This document shows, piece by piece, positions 16,426-25,513 of a DNA stretch of 46,607 nt; positions within the stretch are counted from its first letter, which is position 1, and every line of letters starts with the position of its first letter. Source of the stretch: an uncultured Eubacterium sp. (lineage in GTDB: Bacteria; Bacillota; Clostridia; Lachnospirales; Lachnospiraceae); assembly GCA_910584645.1 (NCBI GenBank), contig CAJUAU010000022.1, positions 1 to 46,607 on the forward strand, in the 5' to 3' direction. A model generated the notes under the pieces. That model was given only the letters and a program-made list of their open reading frames with translations, ran no database searches and had not been told where the DNA came from. The position numbers were made by a program, and so were the translations under genes.

Positions 16426-17400
16426 CTACTGGCTCATTGTAAGAAGTATCTCCTGATTTTTCTTAGTAAATAGTTCTTTTCTCCGAAGTACGGTAAAAGT
16501 CAGGACCTTCCCTTTCCTATTGCGTGAGTATCGTCCCAGGTTCTTTGCCGCCTCCGTCAGACTCTGGTATCCCCTGCTAAATTCATCGGGCACGATCAGA
16601 CACTCTGCCATACCTGTATCCAGATAATAGACTGCTTCTGTGGAGTTTCCGATTCCATAGACCAGCGCCCCGTGAAGATCCTTTGCCGCCGCACATTCTC
16701 CCGCCCTCGTCAGGCTGACATCGTCCAGCGCGGCCACCAGGTCTGTTTTGGACTGGTTTTCCAGAAAATTATGATCGGTCTCTTCACAGGAAACACAGAC
16801 GGTCCAGCTGATCCGGGCACCCCTGCCCTGCAAAGCATCCTCAAATCCTTTTTTCCGTCTGAGAGCCTCCGCCGATTCCTCATTCTCTGTCACAATCCCC
16901 AGTGCTTTTCCCTCTATATTTCCATTAAAATCCCGCAATACCTCCTCCGCCAGTGCCATTCCCATACGATAATCATCGGGACTGGTGACCGGAAGCCGGG
17001 ATTTTTCCCCATCCTCTGATGCCGGATCCCCTACAAGCATAATAGGAATCTTTTTAGAGGCCTCTTCTAATTTTCTTAAGGCATCTTCCCCCGGTACTGG
17101 CTGAAGGATCACCGCATCCACCCCATTATCGGTCTCATTCCTGATCATATTGATCTCTTTTTCCAGGGTCAGAACATCTCCCATACTGACAACAAATACC
17201 TCCACACCCTGATCTTCTGCCGCTATTTTCAAACCATACCGGAAAGCAGACCAGCGGCTGGCATCCGGGTCTGGAATGATCACTGAGATCCGGGGGCGGT
17301 TTTTTCCACTCTGCTCCCTGACCATGATGAACGCCAGCATAATAACCATAGAAGCCAGCGCGATTTCGATAATAATAAATAATCGTTTGCTGTTCAACAT
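16426..17400 (-). CDS. Membrane-anchored SBP-like sensor protein
   Basis: About 324 residues with one N-terminal membrane segment (LFIIIEIALASMVIMLAFIMV) and no lipobox, then a type I sugar-binding-protein fold (RISVIIPDPDASRWSAFRYG, VDAVILQPVPGEDALRKL, IPIMLVGDP, ALGIVTENEESAEALRRKKGF). A bound-sugar signal could be passed to the kinase, whose stop codon touches this start. Such SBP-kinase-regulator sets are known in Clostridia for sugar sensing. Ligand pocket residues cannot be verified by eye. Sits 13 bp before the lipoprotein gene. Confidence 0.75.
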   Translation of the reverse strand: MLNSKRLFIIIEIALASMVIMLAFIMVREQSGKNRPRISVIIPDPDASRWSAFRYGLKIAAEDQGVEVFVVSMGDVLTLEKEINMIRNETDNGVDAVILQPVPGEDALRKLEEASKKIPIMLVGDPASEDGEKSRLPVTSPDDYRMGMALAEEVLRDFNGNIEGKALGIVTENEESAEALRRKKGFEDALQGRGARISWTVCVSCEETDHNFLENQSKTDLVAALDDVSLTRAGECAAAKDLHGALVYGIGNSTEAVYYLDTGMAECLIVPDEFSRGYQSLTEAAKNLGRYSRNRKGKVLTFTVLRRKELFTKKNQEILLTMSQ

Positions 17401-17402
17401 CA

Positions 17403-19262
17403 CTATTTGTCCTGTATTCCTTTGTTATTGATCGCATCTGCGCCAAACATAAACCCTTTTTCAAGGATCTTTCGGTTCTCATCGGTATAGGGCACTGCTG
17501 GCATGCAGATGGAAACTGCCGTTCCCTCGTCCAGCTCACTTTCTATCACCAGACCATATTCTCTCCCAAAAAGCATCTGAATCCGGTTGTTGACATTGAT
17601 AAGTCCCACGCCAGAACCACGTTTATGAATCCGGCTGCTATCCGTCAGTACCAATTCAGCCTCTTCTTCCGACATACCAAACCCATTATCCACCACAGAG
17701 AGAATGATCTTCTCCTCCTGCTTGCGCGCCACCACCCGGATCTCCCCTGGATCGTCCATGCCGCTCACCCCATAACTGATGGCATTTTCCAATAGTGGCT
17801 GCAGCACCAGCTTTACACTACAATAAGTATAAATGACCGGATCCACATCAAAGATGACAGTAAAAGCATTCTTATAGCGGATCTTCTGAATATTCATATA
17901 ACTCTCCGCATGCTGCAGCTCATCCTGAACACAGATTACGGTCTGGCCTCTGGAGAGGCTGATACGAAAGAGCTTCGCCAGTTCTGAGATCATAAAAACT
18001 GCATCGTCGTTCCGCTCCCCCTCGATCATCCACGTGATGGAATCCAGCGCATTATAAAGAAAATGCGGATTGATCTGGCTCTGCAGTGCGTCCAGCTCAC
18101 TCTTCCTTCTCTCATTCTGCTCCTTGACGATTTCCTGCATCAGCCTGTCAATCTGCTCATAAGACCGCTGGATCGAATTACCGAGGTGCTGGATCTCCTG
18201 AGAGCCGCCGATGTAGATCTCCGGCTTTTCTCCCGCTTCATATTCCCTGACGGAATCATTCAGCTTTAAGATCGGGCTGGAAATCCTCACGGAAACCACA
18301 CGGTTGACCACAGCGAGCATCATCGCCATCAAAAGGATGATCATAATAATAAAATACCGGACATCAAACATACCCTGGGCAAATGTAGAATCCGGGATCA
18401 CACCCACCAGCTTCCACCCCGTATAACTCACGGTCTTAATGATCAGCTTCCGCTGCTCTCCCCCGAATCTTTCCCCATAAACCCCATCCTTATATGCGGC
18501 AGCGGTTACATTATTTTCCCGGAAACTCCCGCTGCTGATCTGCATCTGTTTTTTATGGTAGATGATCTCGCCGCTGCTGTCACATAAATAATAATACTGC
18601 CCGTTATCCGAGGCATTGGAATTGATGCGCTGCAGCATCCGTGAGACACCTGAGAAATCCATATCCACCAGCAGCACCCCGGCCACAGGAGCCCCCTTGT
18701 CTGTGAGATCCACCACACGGCTCAAAGAGATCACCCAGTAATACCGCCGGGTAGCATCGTCAAACAAATTCTGGATATGAGGCGTGGAAAAGTGCATATT
18801 TTCTGCCGCCCCCATCGCCTTTTGAAACCAGGACTGATGGATCACATCCGGATCTTCCTTCTGGGAAGCCACCGGTTCCGCCGCCATCAGGCTTCCATAG
18901 TCATTATATACCGCGATGCTGCGCAGATGGCTCCGGTTTGCCTCATAGATGATATTCATCCCCTGCCGAATCTTATTGTCCTGAGCTGAGAGATCATTCT
19001 CCTTGATCACATTATAATAAACCGTATCGGATATCTGCCGCATGGCAATCAGATATTCCTCCAGCCTCTCCCTGGTCTGTTCCATGAGAGTATCCGTATC
19101 CTGTATCATCTCCTGCTGGGACAGGGCAGAAAATTTCATGTACATCACAACGCCCAGGATCAGCATGATGGAAACTGATATCAGGGAGAAGGCCAGCATG
19201 ACCGTGGACTGCATTCCCTTTGGTTTTAATCTTCTCATATATTCCAAAAACTTAATCTTCAC
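17403..19262 (-). CDS. YesM-type sensor histidine kinase
   Basis: 619 residues. N-terminal membrane segment (VMLAFSLISVSIMLILGVVMY), an extracellular dCache-like sensor (about 45-290), a second membrane segment (YFIIMIILLMAMMLAVVNRVV), a HAMP linker, then a His_kinase domain (QSQINPHFLYNALDSI with the phospho-His) and an HATPase domain (VLQPLLENAISYG, VVDNGFGM, GSGVGLINVNNRI). The GTG start overlaps the regulator's stop by 11 bp, so the two are translationally coupled. It likely reads sugar through the adjacent SBP-like proteins and controls the mgl genes. The target promoter is not proven. Confidence 0.92.
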   Translation of the reverse strand: MKIKFLEYMRRLKPKGMQSTVMLAFSLISVSIMLILGVVMYMKFSALSQQEMIQDTDTLMEQTRERLEEYLIAMRQISDTVYYNVIKENDLSAQDNKIRQGMNIIYEANRSHLRSIAVYNDYGSLMAAEPVASQKEDPDVIHQSWFQKAMGAAENMHFSTPHIQNLFDDATRRYYWVISLSRVVDLTDKGAPVAGVLLVDMDFSGVSRMLQRINSNASDNGQYYYLCDSSGEIIYHKKQMQISSGSFRENNVTAAAYKDGVYGERFGGEQRKLIIKTVSYTGWKLVGVIPDSTFAQGMFDVRYFIIMIILLMAMMLAVVNRVVSVRISSPILKLNDSVREYEAGEKPEIYIGGSQEIQHLGNSIQRSYEQIDRLMQEIVKEQNERRKSELDALQSQINPHFLYNALDSITWMIEGERNDDAVFMISELAKLFRISLSRGQTVICVQDELQHAESYMNIQKIRYKNAFTVIFDVDPVIYTYCSVKLVLQPLLENAISYGVSGMDDPGEIRVVARKQEEKIILSVVDNGFGMSEEEAELVLTDSSRIHKRGSGVGLINVNNRIQMLFGREYGLVIESELDEGTAVSICMPAVPYTDENRKILEKGFMFGADAINNKGIQDK

Positions 19263-20862
19263 CCTCTATATGCTCCCTTCTGTATTTTGAAGGAGACACA
19301 CCAAACTTACGCTTAAACACATAACTAAAATAATTCGGGTCTGCGTACCCGACATTTTTTGCAATGATATAACTTTTCTCATTTGTCCCGATCAACTGCT
19401 GCGACGCCCGCTCCATACGATAATCCGTCAGATACCGGATAAAAGAGTTCCCTGTCTCTTTTTTGAAAACACTGGAGAAATAAGAATTCGACACTCCCAG
19501 TATTTCACAGATACGATCCAGGGAAAGATCTTCATCCCCATAGTTGTGACGGACATACTCCTCCGCTTTTGACACAAAGGATCTGGTGGACTTGTTTCGT
19601 GCAGCAATCAAATTTTCACGAAAGGAAAGGCTGCAGTCTATAAGCCATTTCCTGAACTCATCCGGTTCCAGATCAAATATACTGCTGTACAATTTTCTGA
19701 AATCCTGTGAAAAATCCGCCGCCCAGATATCATTGTTTAATGCAAAACGATACAATGTGCTAACCAGCTCCATCATGTCAACATGGTGCTGCTGCAGAGA
19801 CTTGTTGGGAAAAGAGGTATGTTTCAGATACTGGTCTGCCGCCTGGATCACCTCTTGTTCTGAACCAAACCGGATCATTTTAAAAAGATTTGATATCTCG
19901 GCATCCCTCGCCGGACCGGGCTGGAGAATCTCCCCGGGAACCACCTCCTGTATATTGATCGCCCTGGCGGCACCATAGATCACCCGGTATGATACAGCCT
20001 CCTTGGCACCGGTAAAAGATTGTGACAGCGCTAAGATCGAATCACAGACCGGCCCGATCCCGGCTGTGACAACCGCCCCTATGATGCTTTTGGCGTACTT
20101 ACAGAACCGGTCACACTCATCTGTCAGCTCCGACACTTCATTTTCTGTCCTGAGCTGCGCGATCATAATCGTATTTCCAAGGTAAGAAAAACATTTGGCA
20201 TGCCATTTTTCTGCCAGCCGTTCTTTTGCCTGCCTGTGTACCGAGGTGGCGAGCAGAAGAGGATTCATATCCGCGGGAACCTGGCTGGAAGAGGTATGGA
20301 CCACAAGGCAGCAGAAAAATGGTCCGGGAAAAGAGAGCTGGTAATCGGAAAGATAACCAGAGATCTCCTCCTCCTGTATGCTGCCTTCGATAAGTGAGGT
20401 ATAAAAGTTTGCCTGCAGAAGAGGAAGTGAATCCATATAATATTTCTGAAGGATTTCCACATTTCTCTTATCACTGATCTCCTGATCCAGTTTTATCTTC
20501 AGCTTCGTAAATACATTGGTCAATTCCACCGAATTCACCGGCTTTAGAATATATTCCTCCACCTCCAGGTGCACCGCCCCTTTGGCATATTCAAATTCAT
20601 CGAATCCGGTAAAAAACAGGATTTTTGTGGCAGGATATTCTGCCTTGATGCGGCGGGCCAGTTCCATGCCGTCCATAAACGGCATTCGGATATCTGTCAT
20701 CACCACATCTGGCTGGAATTCCTCAACCATCTCTAAAGCCTTTGCCCCGTTATTGGCATGTCCTGCCACAGAAAATCCCAGTCCCTCCCAATTGATCTTC
20801 CGCATTATCACATGGATCACTTCTTCTTCATCATCCACCAGAAGTACTGAATATTTATCCAT
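19252..20862 (-). CDS. AraC-type response regulator (YesN-like)
   Basis: 536 residues from MDKYSVLLVDDEEE; GGGAGG just before this ATG excludes an in-frame start 4 codons upstream. N-terminal receiver with Asp10/Asp11, phospho-acceptor Asp57 in VVMTDIRMP and Lys in YILKPVN, a long middle domain, and a C-terminal AraC pair of helix-turn-helices (LSLDRICEILGVSNSYFSSVF, KKVGYAD-like NVGYADPNYFSYVFKRKFG). Partner of the overlapping YesM-type kinase and probably an activator of the sugar importer operon it sits in. Confidence 0.93.
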   Translation of the reverse strand: MDKYSVLLVDDEEEVIHVIMRKINWEGLGFSVAGHANNGAKALEMVEEFQPDVVMTDIRMPFMDGMELARRIKAEYPATKILFFTGFDEFEYAKGAVHLEVEEYILKPVNSVELTNVFTKLKIKLDQEISDKRNVEILQKYYMDSLPLLQANFYTSLIEGSIQEEEISGYLSDYQLSFPGPFFCCLVVHTSSSQVPADMNPLLLATSVHRQAKERLAEKWHAKCFSYLGNTIMIAQLRTENEVSELTDECDRFCKYAKSIIGAVVTAGIGPVCDSILALSQSFTGAKEAVSYRVIYGAARAINIQEVVPGEILQPGPARDAEISNLFKMIRFGSEQEVIQAADQYLKHTSFPNKSLQQHHVDMMELVSTLYRFALNNDIWAADFSQDFRKLYSSIFDLEPDEFRKWLIDCSLSFRENLIAARNKSTRSFVSKAEEYVRHNYGDEDLSLDRICEILGVSNSYFSSVFKKETGNSFIRYLTDYRMERASQQLIGTNEKSYIIAKNVGYADPNYFSYVFKRKFGVSPSKYRREHIEGED

Positions 20863-20907
20863 ACAGCCTCCCATTCAGCATTTTGTACACCAGCTGTTTC
20901 TATCCTG

Positions 20908-22434
20908 CTATTTTTTCTGTACATATTTCAGACAGTCCAGTGTAACTGCCACAAGGATAATGATGCCAGAGAATACAAACTGCAGATTCGTATCAATTCC
21001 AAGAATCGTCAGGGAATAGGTCAGCGCTGTAAATATGATCACACCTACCACAACGCCAGAGATCTTACCTATACCACCGGTAAAAGATACACCTCCTACC
21101 ACGCAGGCGGCGATGGCATCCATTTCCCAGCCCTGGCCATAGGCGGCAGAACCGGATCCTACCATTCTCGCACATTCCAGCCAGGAACCAAAACCATACA
21201 GAATACCCGCCATAATGAAGGCGCCTATAGTCACTTTGAATACCGAAATACCAGAAACAGAAGCCGCTTCCGGGTTTCCACCCACCGCATACAGATTTTT
21301 ACCAAAGGTGGTCTTATTCCAGATAAACCACACAATTACGACTGCTGCCGCCGCCCAGAGAATGATCGTTGGAAAACCATTTACCTTCGGGATGATCATA
21401 TTCGGGATCACGGGTTCAATGGCTCCGAAAGAAACACCCTTGGTTGCATAGGTGACAAGTCCAAAGATCACCAGCATATTTGCCATCGTTGATATAAAGG
21501 GATGCATCTTGAATTTTGCCGTAAAGAAACCTGCGATGGCGGTAAAGACCGTACACAGAAGGATACAGACAACCAGCGCGAAGACCACCCTCAAAGCGAT
21601 AGGCATCTGTGTAAAATCAAAAACATGTCCAAATACAGAACCGGTATTGATCCCCTGATGCATAATGATCGTCGCCGCGGTCATTCCCATACCCACCATA
21701 CGGCCAATGGAAAGGTCGGTACCGGTAAGAAGGATCAATCCTGCCACACCCAGGGCGAGAAACATTCTGGGGGAAGCCTGCTGCAAAATATTCAGAACAT
21801 TGTTGTAGGTCAGCAGCGGCGCATTTTTCACCATCGGTGTGATGATACACAGCATAATAAAGATCAGGGCGATGGCGATATACAATCCATTCTGCAGAAG
21901 AAAGCTTCTGCGGTTAAAGGTATATTTATAATTCTCCCATTTCTGCGCTATGGATTCCCCAATGGTAAACTTTGACATACGAAGAAGGTCGATCAGATGA
22001 AATTTGTATGTGTAGGCCGCATGTCTCCGGTCTTTGATCTGCTGAAGATCTTTGTCTCTCTTTATCTTTGCGTCAAACAGCCGGTTTTTATAGACATATT
22101 TTTCATCCTTGATCTCCTGGTGGTCCGTAAGCTTCTGCAGGATCTGTTCATGCTCCCTCTTCAGTTCTGCAATCTTACTGTCATAATTGCTCTTAACCTC
22201 CGCTTTTTCCAGCTCACAGCCCGCCTTTACTTTCTGGTAATATTCCGAGTCAAAATGCTCCTTAAGATAGCCTTCGGCATCCTGGATCAGCTTTGAAATC
22301 TCTCCCTTATTGGGTGATTCCTCTGCCCTGAGACCGTCAATCCTTTCCTGAATCCTGCCAACATAATCATCGATCGGCTTCCTCAGCTGCATCTCCTCTT
22401 CCGCTGTAAGAATCTTACTTTTTTCATTTGTCAT
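20908..22434 (-). CDS. mglC: Galactose ABC permease MglC with N-terminal extension
   Basis: 508 residues; the usual MglC has about 336. Residues 181-508 are the multi-span permease (NGLYIAIALIFIMLCIITP, GVAGLILLTGTDLSIGRMVGMG, AVGGNPEAASVSGI, VVGGVSFTGGIG). Residues 1-175 are hydrophilic, charged and coiled-coil-like (KIAELKREHEQILQKL, KDKDLQQIKDRR-type), with no membrane segment. The extension would lie in the cytosol and may contact the ATPase or the phosphotransferase system. GGGAG precedes the ATG. Operon position between mglA and the regulator. Confidence 0.92.
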   Translation of the reverse strand: MTNEKSKILTAEEEMQLRKPIDDYVGRIQERIDGLRAEESPNKGEISKLIQDAEGYLKEHFDSEYYQKVKAGCELEKAEVKSNYDSKIAELKREHEQILQKLTDHQEIKDEKYVYKNRLFDAKIKRDKDLQQIKDRRHAAYTYKFHLIDLLRMSKFTIGESIAQKWENYKYTFNRRSFLLQNGLYIAIALIFIMLCIITPMVKNAPLLTYNNVLNILQQASPRMFLALGVAGLILLTGTDLSIGRMVGMGMTAATIIMHQGINTGSVFGHVFDFTQMPIALRVVFALVVCILLCTVFTAIAGFFTAKFKMHPFISTMANMLVIFGLVTYATKGVSFGAIEPVIPNMIIPKVNGFPTIILWAAAAVVIVWFIWNKTTFGKNLYAVGGNPEAASVSGISVFKVTIGAFIMAGILYGFGSWLECARMVGSGSAAYGQGWEMDAIAACVVGGVSFTGGIGKISGVVVGVIIFTALTYSLTILGIDTNLQFVFSGIIILVAVTLDCLKYVQKK

Positions 22435-22452
22435 ATCTATTCATCTCCCTTA

Positions 22453-23961
22453 TTATAGGTATTTTGCACTGAGTTTTAAAAGTTCTTCCTGATCTGTCTC
22501 ATTGGTATTGACAATACCAGAAAGACGTCCGTTTGACATAACGCCAATACGGTTTGTGATCCCAAGGATCTCCGGCATTTCAGAGGAGACAACGATAATG
22601 GTCTTTCCCTGTTTTGCCATATTGATGATCAGTTCATAGATTTCATATTTCGCTCCCACATCAATTCCCCTGGTGGGTTCATCCATCATAAATACCTCTG
22701 GGCTTCGTTCAAGCCATTTTCCCATGATCACCTTCTGCTGGTTCCCTCCCGACAGACTGGAGATCATATCCTCCGGTCCCATACACTTCGTATGCATGAT
22801 GTCGATCTGCCTTGTGGTAGCCCTGTTCATCTTCGGATTTGAAAGCGCCATCCCGGAGCGGTACTGTTTCAGGTTGGCAATGGTGGTATTGAAGATCAGA
22901 TCACCTTTTAGAAAGAGTCCATTGGCTTTCCGTTCCTCTGTGATCATGGCAAAGCCGTGATCCATGGCATCTTTCGCACTACTGAAATTCATAAGGCGGT
23001 CCTTAAAGTAAACACGCCCTGCCGCCCTGGTACGGACACCAAAGATCGTCTCCAGAAGCTCCGTACGCCCGGCGCCCACCAGTCCATACAAACCAAATAT
23101 CTCCCCCTCCCTTACGTCGAAGGAAATATCCTGCAGATTAGGTTCAAATTTTGTAGACAAATGCTGCACCGACAGAACAACATCTCCTGGCGTATTGTCA
23201 ACCTGTGGAAAACGGTTTTCAAGAGAACGTCCCACCATCGCCGCGATCAGCTCATTCATATTCGTATCTTTGCTGTTTTTCGTCATAACAAGATTTCCAT
23301 CCCGAAGAACCGAAATTTCATCACAAATCTCAAAAATCTCATCCATCTTGTGGGAAATATAGACAAGGGAGATCCCCTGTTTTTTCAGCATCCGCATCAT
23401 CTCAAAGAGCTTATCCACTTCCTGTACGGTAAGAGAAGAAGTAGGTTCGTCCAGAACGATAACCCTGGAATGATAGGAGATGGCTTTGGCGATCTCGCAC
23501 ATCTGCCTCTGGGATACAGACATATTCCGCATGGGCTGGGTGAGATCAACGGTCATCCCCAGCTTTCTGAAAAGCTCAGAAGCCTCTCTTTTCATTTTTC
23601 CCTCATCCACTACCCCCATGGCATTCCTGGGATAGCGCCCCAGGAACAGATTGTCGACCACATTTCTTTCCAGGCATTGGTTCAGTTCCTGATGCACCAT
23701 TGCGATGCCATTTTCAAGAGCGTCCTTCGGTCCGGAAAAATTTACTTCTTTCCCCTCCAGAAAGATCTTGCCCTCATCCTTTTGATATGTGCCGAAGAGA
23801 CACTTCATCATCGTTGATTTGCCAGCGCCGTTTTCCCCCATCAGTCCCATAACCGTACCCGGCTTCACGTCCAGATTGATACGGTCCAGAACCCTGTTCC
23901 TTCCAAAGGACTTGCTCATACCCCTTATCGACAGGATGATATCATTTTTTTTATCTGCCAT
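22453..23961 (-). CDS. mglA: Galactose/methyl-galactoside ABC transporter ATPase
   Basis: 502 residues with two ABC domains in one chain, as in all sugar CUT2 ATPases. N-terminal domain: Walker A GENGAGKST near residue 40, MSVSQRQMCEIAKAI signature and Walker B VIVLDEPTSSL. C-terminal domain: GLVGAGRTELLE as degenerate Walker A, then LSGGNQQKVIMGKWL and VFMMDEPTRGIDVG. The start MADKKNDIILS is chosen because residues before it (from 24012) look non-coding; the ribosome site is weak (AAAGG, 13 nt). It energises MglC. Confidence 0.93.
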   Translation of the reverse strand: MADKKNDIILSIRGMSKSFGRNRVLDRINLDVKPGTVMGLMGENGAGKSTMMKCLFGTYQKDEGKIFLEGKEVNFSGPKDALENGIAMVHQELNQCLERNVVDNLFLGRYPRNAMGVVDEGKMKREASELFRKLGMTVDLTQPMRNMSVSQRQMCEIAKAISYHSRVIVLDEPTSSLTVQEVDKLFEMMRMLKKQGISLVYISHKMDEIFEICDEISVLRDGNLVMTKNSKDTNMNELIAAMVGRSLENRFPQVDNTPGDVVLSVQHLSTKFEPNLQDISFDVREGEIFGLYGLVGAGRTELLETIFGVRTRAAGRVYFKDRLMNFSSAKDAMDHGFAMITEERKANGLFLKGDLIFNTTIANLKQYRSGMALSNPKMNRATTRQIDIMHTKCMGPEDMISSLSGGNQQKVIMGKWLERSPEVFMMDEPTRGIDVGAKYEIYELIINMAKQGKTIIVVSSEMPEILGITNRIGVMSNGRLSGIVNTNETDQEELLKLSAKYL

Positions 23962-24090
23962 AATTATAACCGTGCCTTTCCGTAGCCTGCAAACCTTTGA
24001 CCGCAGGCACAAATTTGCCTGTGAAAAGTAAAACTTTCACAAATTCACCCCTGTAACTGTAAGCTGATCTGACTCCATGACAATACAATT

Positions 24091-24110
24091 GGGGAGAATC
24101 TCTTCTCCCC
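24091..24110 (-). promoter_or_regulatory. Intercistronic hairpin between mglB and mglA
   Basis: Perfect 8 bp stem (GGGGAGAA/TTCTCCCC) with a 4 nt loop, 14 bp after the mglB stop and not followed by a T-run. Such hairpins after binding-protein genes protect the upstream mRNA and raise its level over the ATPase and permease. Could also attenuate. Confidence 0.6.
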
Positions 24111-24124
24111 AGATTGACAGCGGA

Positions 24125-25417
24125 TCACTGATTCAATAACGCGGTATAAGAAGCTGCGTTATCCGTCTTAACCATATTGATGGCAAAGGCATCGTACTGA
24201 CCCGGATTTCCAAGACGGTTTGTAATGTTTGACTCGGTCTGGCCGTCACCGCCAATATAATCAACCTCGAGATTGAGCAGATCGTCGTATTTCTGTAGAA
24301 GCGGCTGATAGGTCGAACTCAGGAAGTTATCGGAAGCATTGTAAATGTTCAGCCAGACTTTCTTCACTGCACTCTTACCTTTGTCAAGCTGCTTGGACAC
24401 CGGTTCGTAAACCTTGGTAGAGTCTGTGTAATCCTGATAATTCTCAGCTGTCACTGCCACATTCAGCGCATAATAGGAACGTTCGTCCTCTTTGTAGGTG
24501 TATACCTCTTTTGTCAACACATTGCCTGCTTCATCTGCCGTACCGATCCCTGTATCTATATCTACCCCATCAAGTGCATTGCGGAGAACGCGAAGTGTCA
24601 GATATGCCTGTACATCTGCATGCTGGCTGATGGTTCCGCCATATCCTTCCGCGATAGCCGCAACAGCGTCATTATTCGCATCATATCCAAAAGTTGGAAC
24701 TTTATTATCTTTAGACCATGCATTGAACATGGACATACCCATTCCATCGTTATTGGAAACTACTATATCGATCTCTTTCCCAAAAGAAGAAGACCAGGTT
24801 CCAATAGCATTTCCAGCTGTAGCGGCATCCCATGTTGCACCAGCCGAGTTCTTCATCTCCTGGGAAGCAAGTTCGCGGACTACATATTTCTTTCCGCCGA
24901 TCTCCAGTGAACCATCCTTCACAGCGGAAGCTTTTCCGTCTACGTTAGTGCCCACCGGCTCACTATTGATATCGCCGTCTTTGTCTACCCCTGTGCCCAG
25001 TGCTTTACGAACACCCCGCGTACGTGCAATGGAATCATTGTGTCCGATATCACCGATGGCAAGTACATAACCGATCACCCCGTCGCCATTGCGGTCGATC
25101 TTATCGATATTTTTCTCGATAAAGTCTTTCACCATCGTTCCCTGGAGTTCGGCGCCCTGGTTGGCATCAAATCCCACATAATAGGTGTCCTTATTAAATG
25201 ACATGGCTGTCTTGTCCAGTTCTCCTGTAGAGCTGTTGGAGGGCTGGCGGTTATACCATACTAACGGTTTGTCTTTGTTAGCCACCGTTGATGTCCCGCC
25301 TCCATCTGCTTCCGTACCTGAACCACCAGATGTGGTGTCACCGCCATTTGATCCACAGGCTGTGAGTGAAAGCCCAAGTACCACTGCCATTGTTAAACAA
25401 AGTAATTTTTTCTTCAT
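24125..25417 (-). CDS. mglB: Galactose-binding lipoprotein MglB
   Basis: 430 residues from MKKKLLCLTMAVVLGLSLTAC (lipobox, Cys21), selected by GGGAG 9 nt upstream over an in-frame start at 25498. Gly/Ser/Thr-rich linker after the Cys, then a galactose-binding SBP fold. PLVWYNRQPS, YYVGFDANQGAELQGTMV, DRNGDGVIGYVLAIGDIGHND (EF-hand-like calcium loop of MglB) and IVVSNNDGMGMSMFNAW are characteristic. It is first gene of the leftward operon mglB-mglA-mglC-RR-HK-SBP-SBP. Candidate -10 TATACT on the minus strand (25469-25474) with a weak -35. Confidence 0.92.
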   Translation of the reverse strand: MKKKLLCLTMAVVLGLSLTACGSNGGDTTSGGSGTEADGGGTSTVANKDKPLVWYNRQPSNSSTGELDKTAMSFNKDTYYVGFDANQGAELQGTMVKDFIEKNIDKIDRNGDGVIGYVLAIGDIGHNDSIARTRGVRKALGTGVDKDGDINSEPVGTNVDGKASAVKDGSLEIGGKKYVVRELASQEMKNSAGATWDAATAGNAIGTWSSSFGKEIDIVVSNNDGMGMSMFNAWSKDNKVPTFGYDANNDAVAAIAEGYGGTISQHADVQAYLTLRVLRNALDGVDIDTGIGTADEAGNVLTKEVYTYKEDERSYYALNVAVTAENYQDYTDSTKVYEPVSKQLDKGKSAVKKVWLNIYNASDNFLSSTYQPLLQKYDDLLNLEVDYIGGDGQTESNITNRLGNPGQYDAFAINMVKTDNAASYTALLNQ

Positions 25418-25513
25418 TTTCTTTCTCCCTTCCGGCACACTGTGCGCGTGTCTTTTGTTGATATTGACAGTATATCCAATAAGGTAAAAAGAAAACATAG
25501 AATTTTTTTTGTT

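Noticed and set aside
22957..23817. Open frame antisense to mglA
   Set aside because: Lies fully within a certain ABC ATPase gene and shows no protein-like pattern.
11594..25417. gal/mgl block as horizontally acquired cargo
   Set aside because: The genes are intact, in standard operon order and without mobility genes inside; flanking repeats alone do not prove transfer.
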